In this document: piece after piece, positions 45,481 to 54,114 of the stretch
How the letters are laid out: the number at the start of each line of letters is the position of its first letter
How positions within the stretch are numbered: the stretch's first letter is position 1
Translations under genes and position numbers: made by a program
Source: JAVBJV01 sp031555315
Lineage (GTDB): Bacteria > Pseudomonadota > Alphaproteobacteria > Acetobacterales > Acetobacteraceae
Assembly: GCA_031555315.1 (NCBI GenBank)
Contig: JAVBUO010000013.1
Span: forward strand, 1-64,000
Direction of reading: 5' to 3'
Length of the DNA stretch: 64,000 nt
Notes under the pieces: generated by a model
Databases searched by the model: none
Told to the model about the DNA's origin: nothing
What the model saw: only the letters and a program-made list of their open reading frames with translations

Positions 45481-46341
45481 ATGACGGCCGCCGCCGCAGA
45501 GACCGCGTTCCTGAGGATGCGTTCCCGGCGCAGATACCGGCGTGCGGCGGCGTGTGCGCTGCTGCTGGCGGGTTTTCTCGTCTCGGCCTGGGTGTCCGAA
45601 TTCTCGCTGGCGCGTCTGGCCGACGGCCTGCCGCGTGCCGGGGCGTATTTCGCCAAGCTGGTGCCGGATCTGCGCTGGGAGGCGCTGTTCGCGGGGGTGC
45701 GTCAGGAAGGTTCGCTGGCGTTCTGGTTCTATCGTCTCGACGATTGGGCGTGGCGGTTGTTCGAAACCGCCAATATGGCGGCATTGGCGACGCTGTGGGG
45801 CGGTGTGGCGGCGCTGGCGCTGTGTTTTCCCGCCGCGGCCAATCTGGCGCCGAACCGGCTTGTCTATCGCGTCTGCCGGCGCATGCTGGAACTGCTGCGT
45901 TCGGTGCCCGAGATCGTCTACGCGCTGATCTTCGTCTGGGCGTTCGGCATCGGCCCGCTGGCGGGAATTCTGGCGATCGCGCTGCACACCGCCGGCGCGC
46001 TGGGCAAACTGTTCGCCGAGGTGATCGAGAACACCGACATGCGCGCCTGGGAAGGCGTGCGCGCGGCGGGCGGCAGATGGCTGCACGGCGTGCGCTTCGC
46101 GATCCTGCCGCAGGTCATGCCCAATTTCCTGAGCTATCTGCTGCTGCGCTTCGAGGTCAATGTGCGCGGCGCGACGGTGATCGGCTTCGTCGGCGCGGGC
46201 GGCATCGGCCAGGAGCTGTACACGGTGATCTCGGCCGGGTATTACGAGGACATCAGCGCCATCGTGGTGCTGATCGTGCTGTGCGTGGTGGCGATCGATC
46301 TGTGCAGCGAGCGTCTGCGCCGCCGGGTGAGCGGCACATGA
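45481..46341 (+). CDS. phnE: Phosphonate-type ABC transporter permease (first)
   Basis: 286 residues, six predicted membrane helices. ELLRSVPEIVYALIFVWAFGIGPLAGILAIALHTAGALGKLFAE is the conserved PhnE core, followed by GATVIGFVGAGGIGQELY. One base separates it from phnD, and its stop overlaps the second phnE (ATGA). Confidence 0.88.
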   Translation: MTAAAAETAFLRMRSRRRYRRAAACALLLAGFLVSAWVSEFSLARLADGLPRAGAYFAKLVPDLRWEALFAGVRQEGSLAFWFYRLDDWAWRLFETANMAALATLWGGVAALALCFPAAANLAPNRLVYRVCRRMLELLRSVPEIVYALIFVWAFGIGPLAGILAIALHTAGALGKLFAEVIENTDMRAWEGVRAAGGRWLHGVRFAILPQVMPNFLSYLLLRFEVNVRGATVIGFVGAGGIGQELYTVISAGYYEDISAIVVLIVLCVVAIDLCSERLRRRVSGT

Positions 46342-47156
46342 GCGAGACCGGTCTGCGCGCGCGTTATCCGCTTGTTTTCCGCCCGCGCCCATGGCGTCGC
46401 GCACTGTACATCGGCGGCGCGGCACTATTCTGTGCGTGGCTGGGCGCGGTGCTGACCTGGTTCGACATCACGCCGGCGCGGTTGTGGAACGGTGCAGGCG
46501 GGCTGTTCAGGATCGTCGTGATGATGATCCCGCCGAGCCCCGGCGAGCTGCGGGGCGAGATCCTGCGCGGTCTGGCCGAAAGCGTCGCGATGGCGTTTCT
46601 GGGCACGCTGCTGGCGGCGATCGTCGCGGTGCCGCTGGGGTTTTTAGGGGCGCGCAACATCGTCACCAACGTGCTGGTGCATTTTTCGGTCCGCCGTTTG
46701 TTCGACGGTGTGCGCGGCATCGACCAGCTGATCTGGGCGCTGGCCTTCGTGCGTGCCGTGGGGCTGGGGCCGCTGGCCGGGGTGCTGGCGATCTTCGTCG
46801 TCGATGTCGCCGTGCTGTCCAAACTGTATGCCGAGGCGATCGAAAATGCCGATCGCAAACCGGCCGAGGGCGTGCGCGCCACGGGGGCGGGCCGGCTGCT
46901 GACCATCCGCTTCGGCCTGCTGCCGCAGGTGCTGCCGGTGATGCTGGCGCAGGCGCTGTATTTCTTCGAGAGCAACACACGTTCCGCCGCCATTCTGGGC
47001 GTGGTTGGCGCGGGTGGCATCGGCCTGCAGATCGCCGAGCGCATCAAGATCCGTTACTGGGACGAGGTGGCGTTCATTATCCTGATGATCCTGATCACCG
47101 TGGCGCTGATCGATTATGTTTCGGGCAAGCTGCGGCGCAGATTGATCAATTCATAA
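46338..47156 (+). CDS. phnE: Phosphonate-type ABC transporter permease (second)
   Basis: 272 residues with the same PhnE core: GIDQLIWALAFVRAVGLGPLAGVLAIFVVDVAVLSKLYAEAIE and RSAAILGVVGAGGIGLQI. It forms the channel together with the first PhnE. A much longer open frame exists upstream in the same frame, but the 4-base overlap start at 46338 and family length decide. It overlaps the convergent SDR gene by 6 bases. Confidence 0.88.
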   Translation: MSETGLRARYPLVFRPRPWRRALYIGGAALFCAWLGAVLTWFDITPARLWNGAGGLFRIVVMMIPPSPGELRGEILRGLAESVAMAFLGTLLAAIVAVPLGFLGARNIVTNVLVHFSVRRLFDGVRGIDQLIWALAFVRAVGLGPLAGVLAIFVVDVAVLSKLYAEAIENADRKPAEGVRATGAGRLLTIRFGLLPQVLPVMLAQALYFFESNTRSAAILGVVGAGGIGLQIAERIKIRYWDEVAFIILMILITVALIDYVSGKLRRRLINS

Positions 47157-47942
47157 AGGGTCCTTGCCCGGCGGAATGCTGAGCAGGAAGCTGGAAAGGC
47201 GCGGCGGCAAGCGGCCCACGCAACGCGCCGCCAGCGCCATCCACCATGGAAAGGCGATGCGGCGGCGGTTGTTGGCCATGCCGCGCAGAATCTTGTGGGC
47301 GGCATGGTGCGCATCCATCAGTCCCGGCATCAGGAACTTGTTACGCGCCGTCATCGCGGTGCGGATATAGCCGGGGCAGATGCTCGACAGCGCGATACCC
47401 TGCTGGCGCGCGCTGTGCGCGGTGGCGACGGTCCACGTATCGGCGGCGGCTTTCGATGCACAATAGGCGGGGGCGCCCGGCGCCGGCACGAAGGCGGCGA
47501 CCGAGGCGATCACCCCGATCCGCCCGCGCAAACTGTCCTCGCCGAACGGCTGTTCCGCCATCACCTGCATGGCGGGCAGCACGGTGTTCAGCACGCCGGT
47601 CAGGTTGGTATCGAAGATACGCCGCGTCTGCTCCGGGTTTTCCGGCCCGCTGCCCGCGTTACCGGCCGAAATGCCGGCGTTGGCGAACACGATATCCAGT
47701 CGCCCCGCACCGGTGATCCAGTCCTGCATCGCGCTGGCGTCGGTCACGTCCAGCACGCGGGTCGTGACGCTGGCGCCCTGATCGCGGCAGCGTTGCGCGA
47801 TGTCGTCCAGCCGCGCGGCGTCGCGGCCCGACAGGTGCAGCACGGCATCGGGGCGGGCCAGCGCCAGGGCCAGCGCGCGCCCGATGCCCGAGGACGCGCC
47901 GGTGATCAGCGCGTGGCGGAAACGGGGGAAACGGTCGTTCAT
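47151..47942 (-). CDS. Short-chain dehydrogenase/reductase (SDR)
   Basis: 263 residues. NAD(P) motif TGASSGIG at 14-21, NAG at the end of beta-4 (VFANAGIS), catalytic YCASK. The C-terminus beyond residue 200 (RGMANNRRRIAFPWWMALAAR) is hydrophobic, like membrane-associated SDRs acting on lipids or ketones. Substrate unknown. Divergent from yicC. Confidence 0.85.
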   Translation of the reverse strand: MNDRFPRFRHALITGASSGIGRALALALARPDAVLHLSGRDAARLDDIAQRCRDQGASVTTRVLDVTDASAMQDWITGAGRLDIVFANAGISAGNAGSGPENPEQTRRIFDTNLTGVLNTVLPAMQVMAEQPFGEDSLRGRIGVIASVAAFVPAPGAPAYCASKAAADTWTVATAHSARQQGIALSSICPGYIRTAMTARNKFLMPGLMDAHHAAHKILRGMANNRRRIAFPWWMALAARCVGRLPPRLSSFLLSIPPGKDPL

Positions 47943-47980
47943 GCTTGAAGGATATAGCCGGTCCTGCCAGAAGTCGCGCC

Positions 47981-48871
47981 ATGGGAAATCTGGCGAGCAT
48001 GACCGGCTTTGGCCGGGCGAACGGCGATCAGGCGGGTGTGGCCTGGGTGTGGGAACTGCGCAGCGTGAACGGGCGCGGGCTGGATGTGCGGCTGCGGGTG
48101 CCGAACGGTATGGACGCGCTGGAGGCCGGCCTGCGCGAGGAAGCTGCCCGCCTGCTGAAACGCGGCAATGTTTCCGCCACGCTGAACCTGAAGCGCGAGG
48201 ACGCCGCGCAGCTGACGCCCGATCCCGCCGCGCTGGCGCAGGTGCTGGCGCTGGCGCTGGATCTGGCGCGGCAGATCCCCGGCGCGCCCGCCCCGCGGGC
48301 CGAGACGCTGCTGGCGCTGCCCGGCGTGCTGAAGACCGCACAGCCCCAACCCGACGAGGCGGCCGAGGACGCCCTGCGCATTGCCTTGCAGGCGGGGTTC
48401 CGCGTGGCGCTGGACGGGCTGGTGCAGGCGCGGCTGGCCGAGGGAGCGCGGCTCGGGACGGTGCTGAACGCTCTGTTGGACGAGATTGCCGTGCTGCGCA
48501 CCGCCGCGCTGGCTGAAGCCGCCGCCCAGCCGGCCCAGCAGCAGGAACGCCTGCAGGCCGCGCTGGCCGAGCTGCTGGACGGCCGCGCGGGGATCAGTGA
48601 GGAGCGGCTGGCGCAGGAAGTGGCGTTTCTGGCCGGCAAGTCCGACGTGCGCGAGGAACTGGACCGTCTGGCCGCGCATATCGACGCGGCGCGCGCGCTG
48701 CTGGCCGAAGGGGCGAATGTCGGGCGCAAGCTCGATTTTCTGGTGCAGGAGTTCAACCGCGAGGCCAACACATTGTGCAGCAAGTCGGCCAGTGTGAAAC
48801 TGACGGCGATCGGGCTGGATCTGAAGGCGGCGATCGAACGGTTACGGGAACAGGTTCAGAACATTGAGTAA
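47981..48871 (+). CDS. YicC family endoribonuclease
   Basis: 296 residues, standard length. The N-terminus contains the hallmark SMTGFGRA near residue 6. The C-terminus has the conserved KLDFLVQEFNREANTLCSKS and TAIGLDLKAAIERLREQVQNIE. YicC proteins are RNases affecting small-RNA turnover in E. coli. It overlaps gmk, as in many proteobacteria. Confidence 0.88.
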   Translation: MGNLASMTGFGRANGDQAGVAWVWELRSVNGRGLDVRLRVPNGMDALEAGLREEAARLLKRGNVSATLNLKREDAAQLTPDPAALAQVLALALDLARQIPGAPAPRAETLLALPGVLKTAQPQPDEAAEDALRIALQAGFRVALDGLVQARLAEGARLGTVLNALLDEIAVLRTAALAEAAAQPAQQQERLQAALAELLDGRAGISEERLAQEVAFLAGKSDVREELDRLAAHIDAARALLAEGANVGRKLDFLVQEFNREANTLCSKSASVKLTAIGLDLKAAIERLREQVQNIE

Positions 48872-49484
48872 CGATATCCGCCGCCGTGGTCTGTGTCTGG
48901 TGCTGGCGGCACCATCGGGGGCTGGGAAAAGCTCGATCGCGCGGGCGCTGCGCGAAGGCGACCCTGGTCTCGGCCTGTCGGTCAGCGCCACCACCCGCGC
49001 CCCGCGCACAGGCGAGGTCGAGGGCGAGCATTATTACTTCCGCACGCAGGCGCAGTTCGACGCGATGGTGAAGAACGGCGAGCTGCTGGAACATGCCCGG
49101 GTGTTCGAGCGCAGCTACGGCACGCCGCGCGCCCCGGTCGAGGCGATGCTGGCCGCGGGCCGTGACGTTCTGTTCGACATCGACTGGCAGGGGCATCTGC
49201 AATTGCGCGCCGCGCTGCCCGGTGACGTGATCGGCGTATATGTGCTGCCGCCGAGCATGGCCGATCTGCTGACGCGCCTGCGCGGGCGCGGCGATACGCC
49301 CGAGGATGTGGCGACGCGCATGGCCGAGGCACGGGACGAGATCTCGCACTGGGGCGATTTCGATTATGCGATCGTCAACCGCGATCTCGATCAGGCGGTA
49401 AACGATGTGCGCGCGGTGCTGCGCGCGGCGCGGCTGGCGCGGGTGCGTCAGACCGGGTTGGCCGGTTTCATCGCCGGACTGTGA
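48864..49484 (+). CDS. gmk: Guanylate kinase
   Basis: 206 residues. P-loop APSGAGKS at 16-23. GMP-binding region SVSATTRAPRTGEVEGEHYYF. Makes GDP from GMP and ATP; essential. The probable start is TTG at 48864 overlapping the yicC stop, giving MSNDIRRRG before the P-loop. The AEC transporter gene follows after 4 bases. Confidence 0.92.
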   Translation: MSNDIRRRGLCLVLAAPSGAGKSSIARALREGDPGLGLSVSATTRAPRTGEVEGEHYYFRTQAQFDAMVKNGELLEHARVFERSYGTPRAPVEAMLAAGRDVLFDIDWQGHLQLRAALPGDVIGVYVLPPSMADLLTRLRGRGDTPEDVATRMAEARDEISHWGDFDYAIVNRDLDQAVNDVRAVLRAARLARVRQTGLAGFIAGL

Positions 49485-49488
49485 ACGG

Positions 49489-50418
49489 ATGAGCGCGGTC
49501 GCCGAAGTCGTTGCCCCGATCTTTGCACTGATCCTGATCGGCTGGCTGGCACGGCGCTTCGGGTATGTCAGCGACGCGGGCGTCGGCGCGCTGAACGATT
49601 TCGTGTTCTATCTGGCGACGCCCGCCTTGCTGTTCGCGGCGGTGACCGGGGCGGAATCGCTGGATTTCGCATCGGTGGTGATCAGCTATTTCAGCATGAC
49701 GCTGCTGTTGTTCGCGCTATCGGTGCCGCTGGCGATGTGGGCACTGAAGGCCAGCATCCCCGAGGCATCGGTGTTCGGGCTGAACGTCACTTACGGCAAC
49801 ACGGTGATGATCGGCATCCCGCTGATCGCCATGGCGTTCGGGCAGGAGGGGCTGGCCAACCTGATCGGGCTGATCGCGTTCCATGCCACGCTGCTGCTGC
49901 CGGTCGCCACCATCCTGATGGAGATCGGCGCCAACCGCAGCGAGGCGAGCATTATCCGTACCCTGCGCGCCACCTTCATGGCGCTGCTGCGCAACCCGGT
50001 GGTGATGGGGATTTTCGTCGGGCTGATGTGGCGCTGGGCGGGCATTCCGGTGCCGTCGGTGCTGAAGCATTTCACCGAGATGCTGGGCGCATCGTCGCCG
50101 CCGATGGCGCTGCTGTGTCTGGGCGCGTCGCTGCACGGTTTCGCGCGCATGGCGGAAGCCAAGGAAGCCGCGCTGGCCGGCGTGCTGAAGATGTTCGTGA
50201 TGCCGGCGATGGTGGCGGCGATGGCCGGCCCGGTGATGGGGCTGCGCGGCGTGCCGTTCGCCGTGGTGGTGATCACCGCTGCCCTGCCGACGGGCGCCAA
50301 TGCTTTCGTGCTGGCCCGGCGTTACGCGACGCTGGCCGAACGTTCCGCCACCACGGTGGTGATCTGCACGGCGGCCTCGGTGGTGACGCTCGGCCTGCTG
50401 ATCGCGTGGTTCAGATAG
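49489..50418 (+). CDS. AEC family transporter (auxin efflux carrier type)
   Basis: 309 residues, ten predicted membrane helices in two groups of five. Typical AEC features: the NDFVFYLATPALLFAAV stretch near residue 40 and SSPPMALLCLGASL near 205. Bacterial relatives export or import carboxylates such as malonate or malate. Placed directly after gmk, probably in the same transcript. Its stop is immediately next to the stop of the convergent SUFU gene. Confidence 0.85.
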   Translation: MSAVAEVVAPIFALILIGWLARRFGYVSDAGVGALNDFVFYLATPALLFAAVTGAESLDFASVVISYFSMTLLLFALSVPLAMWALKASIPEASVFGLNVTYGNTVMIGIPLIAMAFGQEGLANLIGLIAFHATLLLPVATILMEIGANRSEASIIRTLRATFMALLRNPVVMGIFVGLMWRWAGIPVPSVLKHFTEMLGASSPPMALLCLGASLHGFARMAEAKEAALAGVLKMFVMPAMVAAMAGPVMGLRGVPFAVVVITAALPTGANAFVLARRYATLAERSATTVVICTAASVVTLGLLIAWFR

Positions 50419-51144
50419 TCAGAACAATCCGAATAACTTCTTTCTTTGGCACGTGTTGACGCGGTTCAGATCGACGACTGGCGAGATCCTGTGCCGGCTG
50501 AATTTCTGCACCAATGCATCGAACCCGTGTTCCAGCTTGTAGTTCATCTCTTCATCGTAGACGGGGATGATCTGCCAGAAGTGTACCTGCCGATCGCCCG
50601 GCAGGTTCAGGGTGCAGAATTCGGTTTCCTCCATCGGAACGCTCAGCACGACGCCGTTGAGCTTCGTGTTGCCGGCGAACGGCTCCGCCGGATGGCCGTT
50701 GGGAATCGAATGTCCCTCGAACAGCCAGGTTTCATATTCGACCGGCATACGTGCCAGCATCTTCATAAAGCCGATCGGCCAATAGGCGCCGTCGTCCTGA
50801 AAATTCTCGCCCTGTGCGCCGTCTGGAACCGGCCAGTCGGCGGGCAGGCAGATCATCAGCTCGGCGAAGCGCCAGTCGCCTTCCATCCTGGCCGGCACGT
50901 GCATGGGCAGGGCGCTCATCCCCATGGTCAGGAATGTGTACCAGGGGCGGTCGGGTGTCGGTTCGACGCAGATGATGTCGATATGCAGTGCGTCCGAGAC
51001 GATTTCGTGAAACACGCCGTTGAACGGGCCGATATATGTCGCGATATGGCGTTCGATCGCCTTGATCTGGTCTTCATCCAGATAGGCGGTGGGGTGGTCC
51101 GCCGCCGCGCTTCTCTGGGTATGAACATAGGTGGGGCCGGTCAT
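50419..51144 (-). CDS. Suppressor-of-fused (SUFU) domain protein, copy 1
   Basis: 241 residues, soluble, no signal peptide. Family features in order: IERHIATYIGPFNGVFHEIVSDALHIDIICVEPT, YTFLTMGMSALPMHVP, FAELMICLPADWPVP, WPIGFMKMLARMP, HFWQIIPVYDEEMNYKLEHG. Bacterial SUFU proteins are often immunity proteins of toxin systems. No toxin gene is visible beside it. It is a paralogue of the next gene upstream with the same C-terminal KKLFGLF ending; 44 bases separate them. Confidence 0.85.
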   Translation of the reverse strand: MTGPTYVHTQRSAAADHPTAYLDEDQIKAIERHIATYIGPFNGVFHEIVSDALHIDIICVEPTPDRPWYTFLTMGMSALPMHVPARMEGDWRFAELMICLPADWPVPDGAQGENFQDDGAYWPIGFMKMLARMPVEYETWLFEGHSIPNGHPAEPFAGNTKLNGVVLSVPMEETEFCTLNLPGDRQVHFWQIIPVYDEEMNYKLEHGFDALVQKFSRHRISPVVDLNRVNTCQRKKLFGLF

Positions 51145-51188
51145 GGTGTCTGTTCCGGAGGTGGCTGAAATATGTGCGCGGTGCGGCT

Positions 51189-51932
51189 TCAGAACAGGCC
51201 GAACAGTTTTTTCCGGCACACGTTCGGGCGCTGCGGATCGACGATGGGCGAGATCTCGTGCTTTTCGAATCTCTGCAACAGTGTCTCGAAACCATGGCGC
51301 AGCTTGAAATCCATTTCTTCGGCGTAGACCGGCATGATCTGCCAGAAATGAATCTTCTGCCCTTCATCGAGTTCGAGCGAGCAAAAGCCGGTGTTCTCGG
51401 TCGGGCGGATCAGCACCGCGCCGCTGAGCTGCGTGTTGCCGGCGAAGGGGCGCGGGGGGTCGTAGTTCGGGATCGAATGCCCCTCGCACAGCCATGTTCT
51501 GTAGGCGGTGGGCAGGCGCGCCAGTGTCTTCATGAAGCTGATCGGCCAGTAGAATACGGCATCGGTGAAGGTTTCGCCCCGTTCCGGATCGGGAATGGGC
51601 CAGTCGGCGGGCAGGCAGACCATCAGTTCGGCAAAGCGCCACTCGCTCTGCAACGGGTCCGGCACATGCATCGGCAGGGCGCTCATGCCGATGGTGATGA
51701 AGGTGTAGCAGGGGCGTTCCGGTGTCGGGTTCACGCAGATGATGTCGACATGCAGTGCATCCGAGGCATCGTCGTGAATCACTCCCTCGATCGGGCCGAT
51801 ATACCGGGTGATGTGATCCTCGATCGCCTGTATCTGGGCATCGCAGAGGTAGGTGGTCTCCTGATCTGCAGCGCAACGCCTTTCCATTTGCATTTCGGCC
51901 GGTCCGTAGCTGCTGCGGATCTGATCGGTCAT
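51189..51932 (-). CDS. Suppressor-of-fused (SUFU) domain protein, copy 2
   Basis: 247 residues. Same ordered motifs as copy 1: IEDHITRYIGPIEGVIHDDASDALHVDIICVNPT, YTFITIGMSALPMHVP, FAELMVCLPADWPIP, WPISFMKTLARLP, HFWQIMPVYAEEMDFKLRHG, ending KKLFGLF. Protein similarity is high throughout but DNA has drifted, so the duplication is not recent. First gene of the pair; AGAAG precedes the ATG. Function unknown beyond the family. Confidence 0.85.
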   Translation of the reverse strand: MTDQIRSSYGPAEMQMERRCAADQETTYLCDAQIQAIEDHITRYIGPIEGVIHDDASDALHVDIICVNPTPERPCYTFITIGMSALPMHVPDPLQSEWRFAELMVCLPADWPIPDPERGETFTDAVFYWPISFMKTLARLPTAYRTWLCEGHSIPNYDPPRPFAGNTQLSGAVLIRPTENTGFCSLELDEGQKIHFWQIMPVYAEEMDFKLRHGFETLLQRFEKHEISPIVDPQRPNVCRKKLFGLF

Positions 51933-51980
51933 GACAATCTTCTAACTATAAATAACATGCGCGCGCGTATGCTATAGGCG

Positions 51981-52793
51981 TCACAGAAGTGACGCAAGCG
52001 CGGCAAACTCTGGTATCGTCAGGGTTTCGGCGCGACGATCGCCGGCGATGCCGGCGCGCGACAGCAAAGCTTCTCCGCCGATCGACTTCAGCGCGCTGCG
52101 CAGCATTTTGCGACGTTGACCGAACGCCGCCGCGGTCAACCGTTCCATCGCCTTGAACAGGGATGGATCGGGTTGCTGCGCATGTGGCGTCAACCGCACC
52201 ACGGCGGACCAGACTTTGGGCGGCGGGCTGAAAGCGGCGGGCGGTATGCGCAGCAGCAGATGTGTCTCGCATGTCCATTGCGCCAGAACCGCCAGCCGGC
52301 CATAGGCGGATGTGCCGGGCATGGCGGCGATACGTTCCGCCACCTCCTGCTGGAACATCAGCACCATACACTCGAATGCGGCTGCTTCGCGCAACCAGCG
52401 GACCAGCATCGGCGTGCCGGCGTTGTACGGCAGATTGGCGACGATTCTGCGTGGTGCGGGAACCAGGGCGGGCAGATCCACCTTCAACGCATCGGCTTCC
52501 AGCACCTGCAGGCGTGGCTCGGTGGCGGCCAGTTCCTGCAACGCATCGATGGCGCGGCGGTCGATCTCGATGGCGGTCAGGCCGCGCGCACCGGCATCCA
52601 GCAGCGAACGGGTCAACCCGCCGGGACCGGGGCCGACTTCGATGACGTTGGCCTGTGTCAGATCGCCCGCCAGACGGGCGATCTTGTCGGTCAGGTTGGC
52701 GTCCAGCAGGAAATGCTGTCCCAGCGCTTTGCGTGCGTTCAGCCCGTGGCGGGCGATCACGTCACGCAGTGCTGGGCGCGCGGGTCTGTTCAC
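51981..52793 (-). CDS. rsmA: 16S rRNA dimethyladenosine transferase
   Basis: 270 residues. LNARKALGQHFLLDANLTDKIA is the standard N-terminus. SAM site EVGPGPGGLTRSLLDAGA, catalytic NLPYN. Dimethylates two adjacent adenines at the 3' end of 16S rRNA. Probable start GTG 52793, 6 bases after the surA stop. In related genomes pdxA usually lies between surA and rsmA; it is absent here. Confidence 0.92.
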   Translation of the reverse strand: MNRPARPALRDVIARHGLNARKALGQHFLLDANLTDKIARLAGDLTQANVIEVGPGPGGLTRSLLDAGARGLTAIEIDRRAIDALQELAATEPRLQVLEADALKVDLPALVPAPRRIVANLPYNAGTPMLVRWLREAAAFECMVLMFQQEVAERIAAMPGTSAYGRLAVLAQWTCETHLLLRIPPAAFSPPPKVWSAVVRLTPHAQQPDPSLFKAMERLTAAAFGQRRKMLRSALKSIGGEALLSRAGIAGDRRAETLTIPEFAALASLL

Positions 52794-52799
52794 CCGCGC

Positions 52800-54089
52800 C
52801 TATTCGTTGCGCATGCTGATGTTGGCGCGGCGGCGCAGGTCGCGCATCAACTGGCGCGACTGCTGTTCCACACGGTCGCGCAGAATGGTGCTGGCGATTT
52901 CCTGCGGCGAAATCGCACCGACGTTGCGCTGTTCGCGCGAGCACACCATCATCACCACGATCCCTTCCTGCGAGATCAGCGGCTGGCTGGCACGGCCGAC
53001 CGACAGTCCCGACAGCATTTCGCGGAACTGCGGCGGGTTCACCGTTTCCAGTCGTATTTCACCGGGGCTGCTGGGGCGTGCGTTCCCCGCTGCACGGTTG
53101 GCGGCCTCGACCGCATCACAGTTGCGCGCTCCGCCCAAGGCGCGGGCCTTTTCCAGCTGATCGATCTGCTGCTGGGTCGGCGCCTGCGGGTTGAGCGCCG
53201 AGGTGAACGGAAAGAATGCCTGGCGGATGTTCAGGATCGTCGCCATGTCGCGGCCGATGGTGCGCTTGCCGCGCAGCGTGATGATGGAAAATCCGCCGGG
53301 CACGCGTACCGGATTGCTGATCGCGCCGATGGGCATTTGGGGGATCAGACTGGCGATCGCCGGGTCGAGCTGATCGGCCGTTACCCATCCCAGTTCGCCG
53401 CCTTCCAGCGCGGTCGCGCTCTGGCTGAACTGGGCGGCGACCACGGGAAAGGGCGCGCCGGCGCGCAACTGGGTGATGACTTCGGTGGTGAACGAACGCG
53501 CCTGGCCTTCGCGGCGAGGATCGTCGACCGGGACGAAAATTTCGGCGATCTGATACTCGGTCTGTCCGGTGCGCGCCTGCTGGGCGCGCAGGCGTTCGTC
53601 GACTTCGGCAGGTGAGGGTTCGGCCTGTGCCCCCAGCACCTGACGCAGCACGCGCGTCCAGCCGATCTGGACGCGGACCTGGTCGATCAGGGTGCGGAAT
53701 TCCACGCCGCGCCCGGACAGGCGCGCGCGCATCGCGCCCGGCGCCATGCCGTTGCGCTGTTCCAGCCCGGCGATGGCGTCGGCGATTTCCTGGTCGCTGA
53801 CCACGATCTGGCGGCGCTGGATTTCCTGCAGGCGCAGGCGTTCGTCGACCAACTGCTTGACGACTTGCGGCGTCAGCCGGTCCATCACGGCCTGGGTTAC
53901 CGGCAGGCCCGCGGTCAGGGCGAACAGCCGGCGCCGGTTGGCGACGTCGGTCTGGCTGACGATGTCGCCGTTGACGACGGCCACGATCCCCATGCGCTGC
54001 GCCTGGACCGGCTGGCTGCTGACGAATGGCGCCGCCAGAAACGCAGCCATGCACAGGGTGAAAGCAGAGGAACGGATTTGCATACGCAT
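52800..54089 (-). CDS. surA: SurA-type periplasmic peptidyl-prolyl isomerase / chaperone
   Basis: 429 residues. Signal peptide 1-32 (cleavage near VQA/QRM). N-terminal SurA domain IVAVVNGDIVSQTDVANRRRL. One parvulin domain in the middle (about 180-280; YQIAEIFVPVDD, ELGWVTADQLDP) and a second, weaker one near the C-terminus. It escorts outer-membrane proteins, fitting its place 25 bases after lptD. Confidence 0.88.
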   Translation of the reverse strand: MRMQIRSSAFTLCMAAFLAAPFVSSQPVQAQRMGIVAVVNGDIVSQTDVANRRRLFALTAGLPVTQAVMDRLTPQVVKQLVDERLRLQEIQRRQIVVSDQEIADAIAGLEQRNGMAPGAMRARLSGRGVEFRTLIDQVRVQIGWTRVLRQVLGAQAEPSPAEVDERLRAQQARTGQTEYQIAEIFVPVDDPRREGQARSFTTEVITQLRAGAPFPVVAAQFSQSATALEGGELGWVTADQLDPAIASLIPQMPIGAISNPVRVPGGFSIITLRGKRTIGRDMATILNIRQAFFPFTSALNPQAPTQQQIDQLEKARALGGARNCDAVEAANRAAGNARPSSPGEIRLETVNPPQFREMLSGLSVGRASQPLISQEGIVVMMVCSREQRNVGAISPQEIASTILRDRVEQQSRQLMRDLRRRANISMRNE

Positions 54090-54114
54090 CGAGGAGTCCG
54101 CCTGATTATCTGTT

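Noticed and set aside
45552..46337. Long N-terminal extension of the second phnE
   Set aside because: This part is the first phnE read in another frame. The ATGA overlap at 46338 and the normal family length give the true start.
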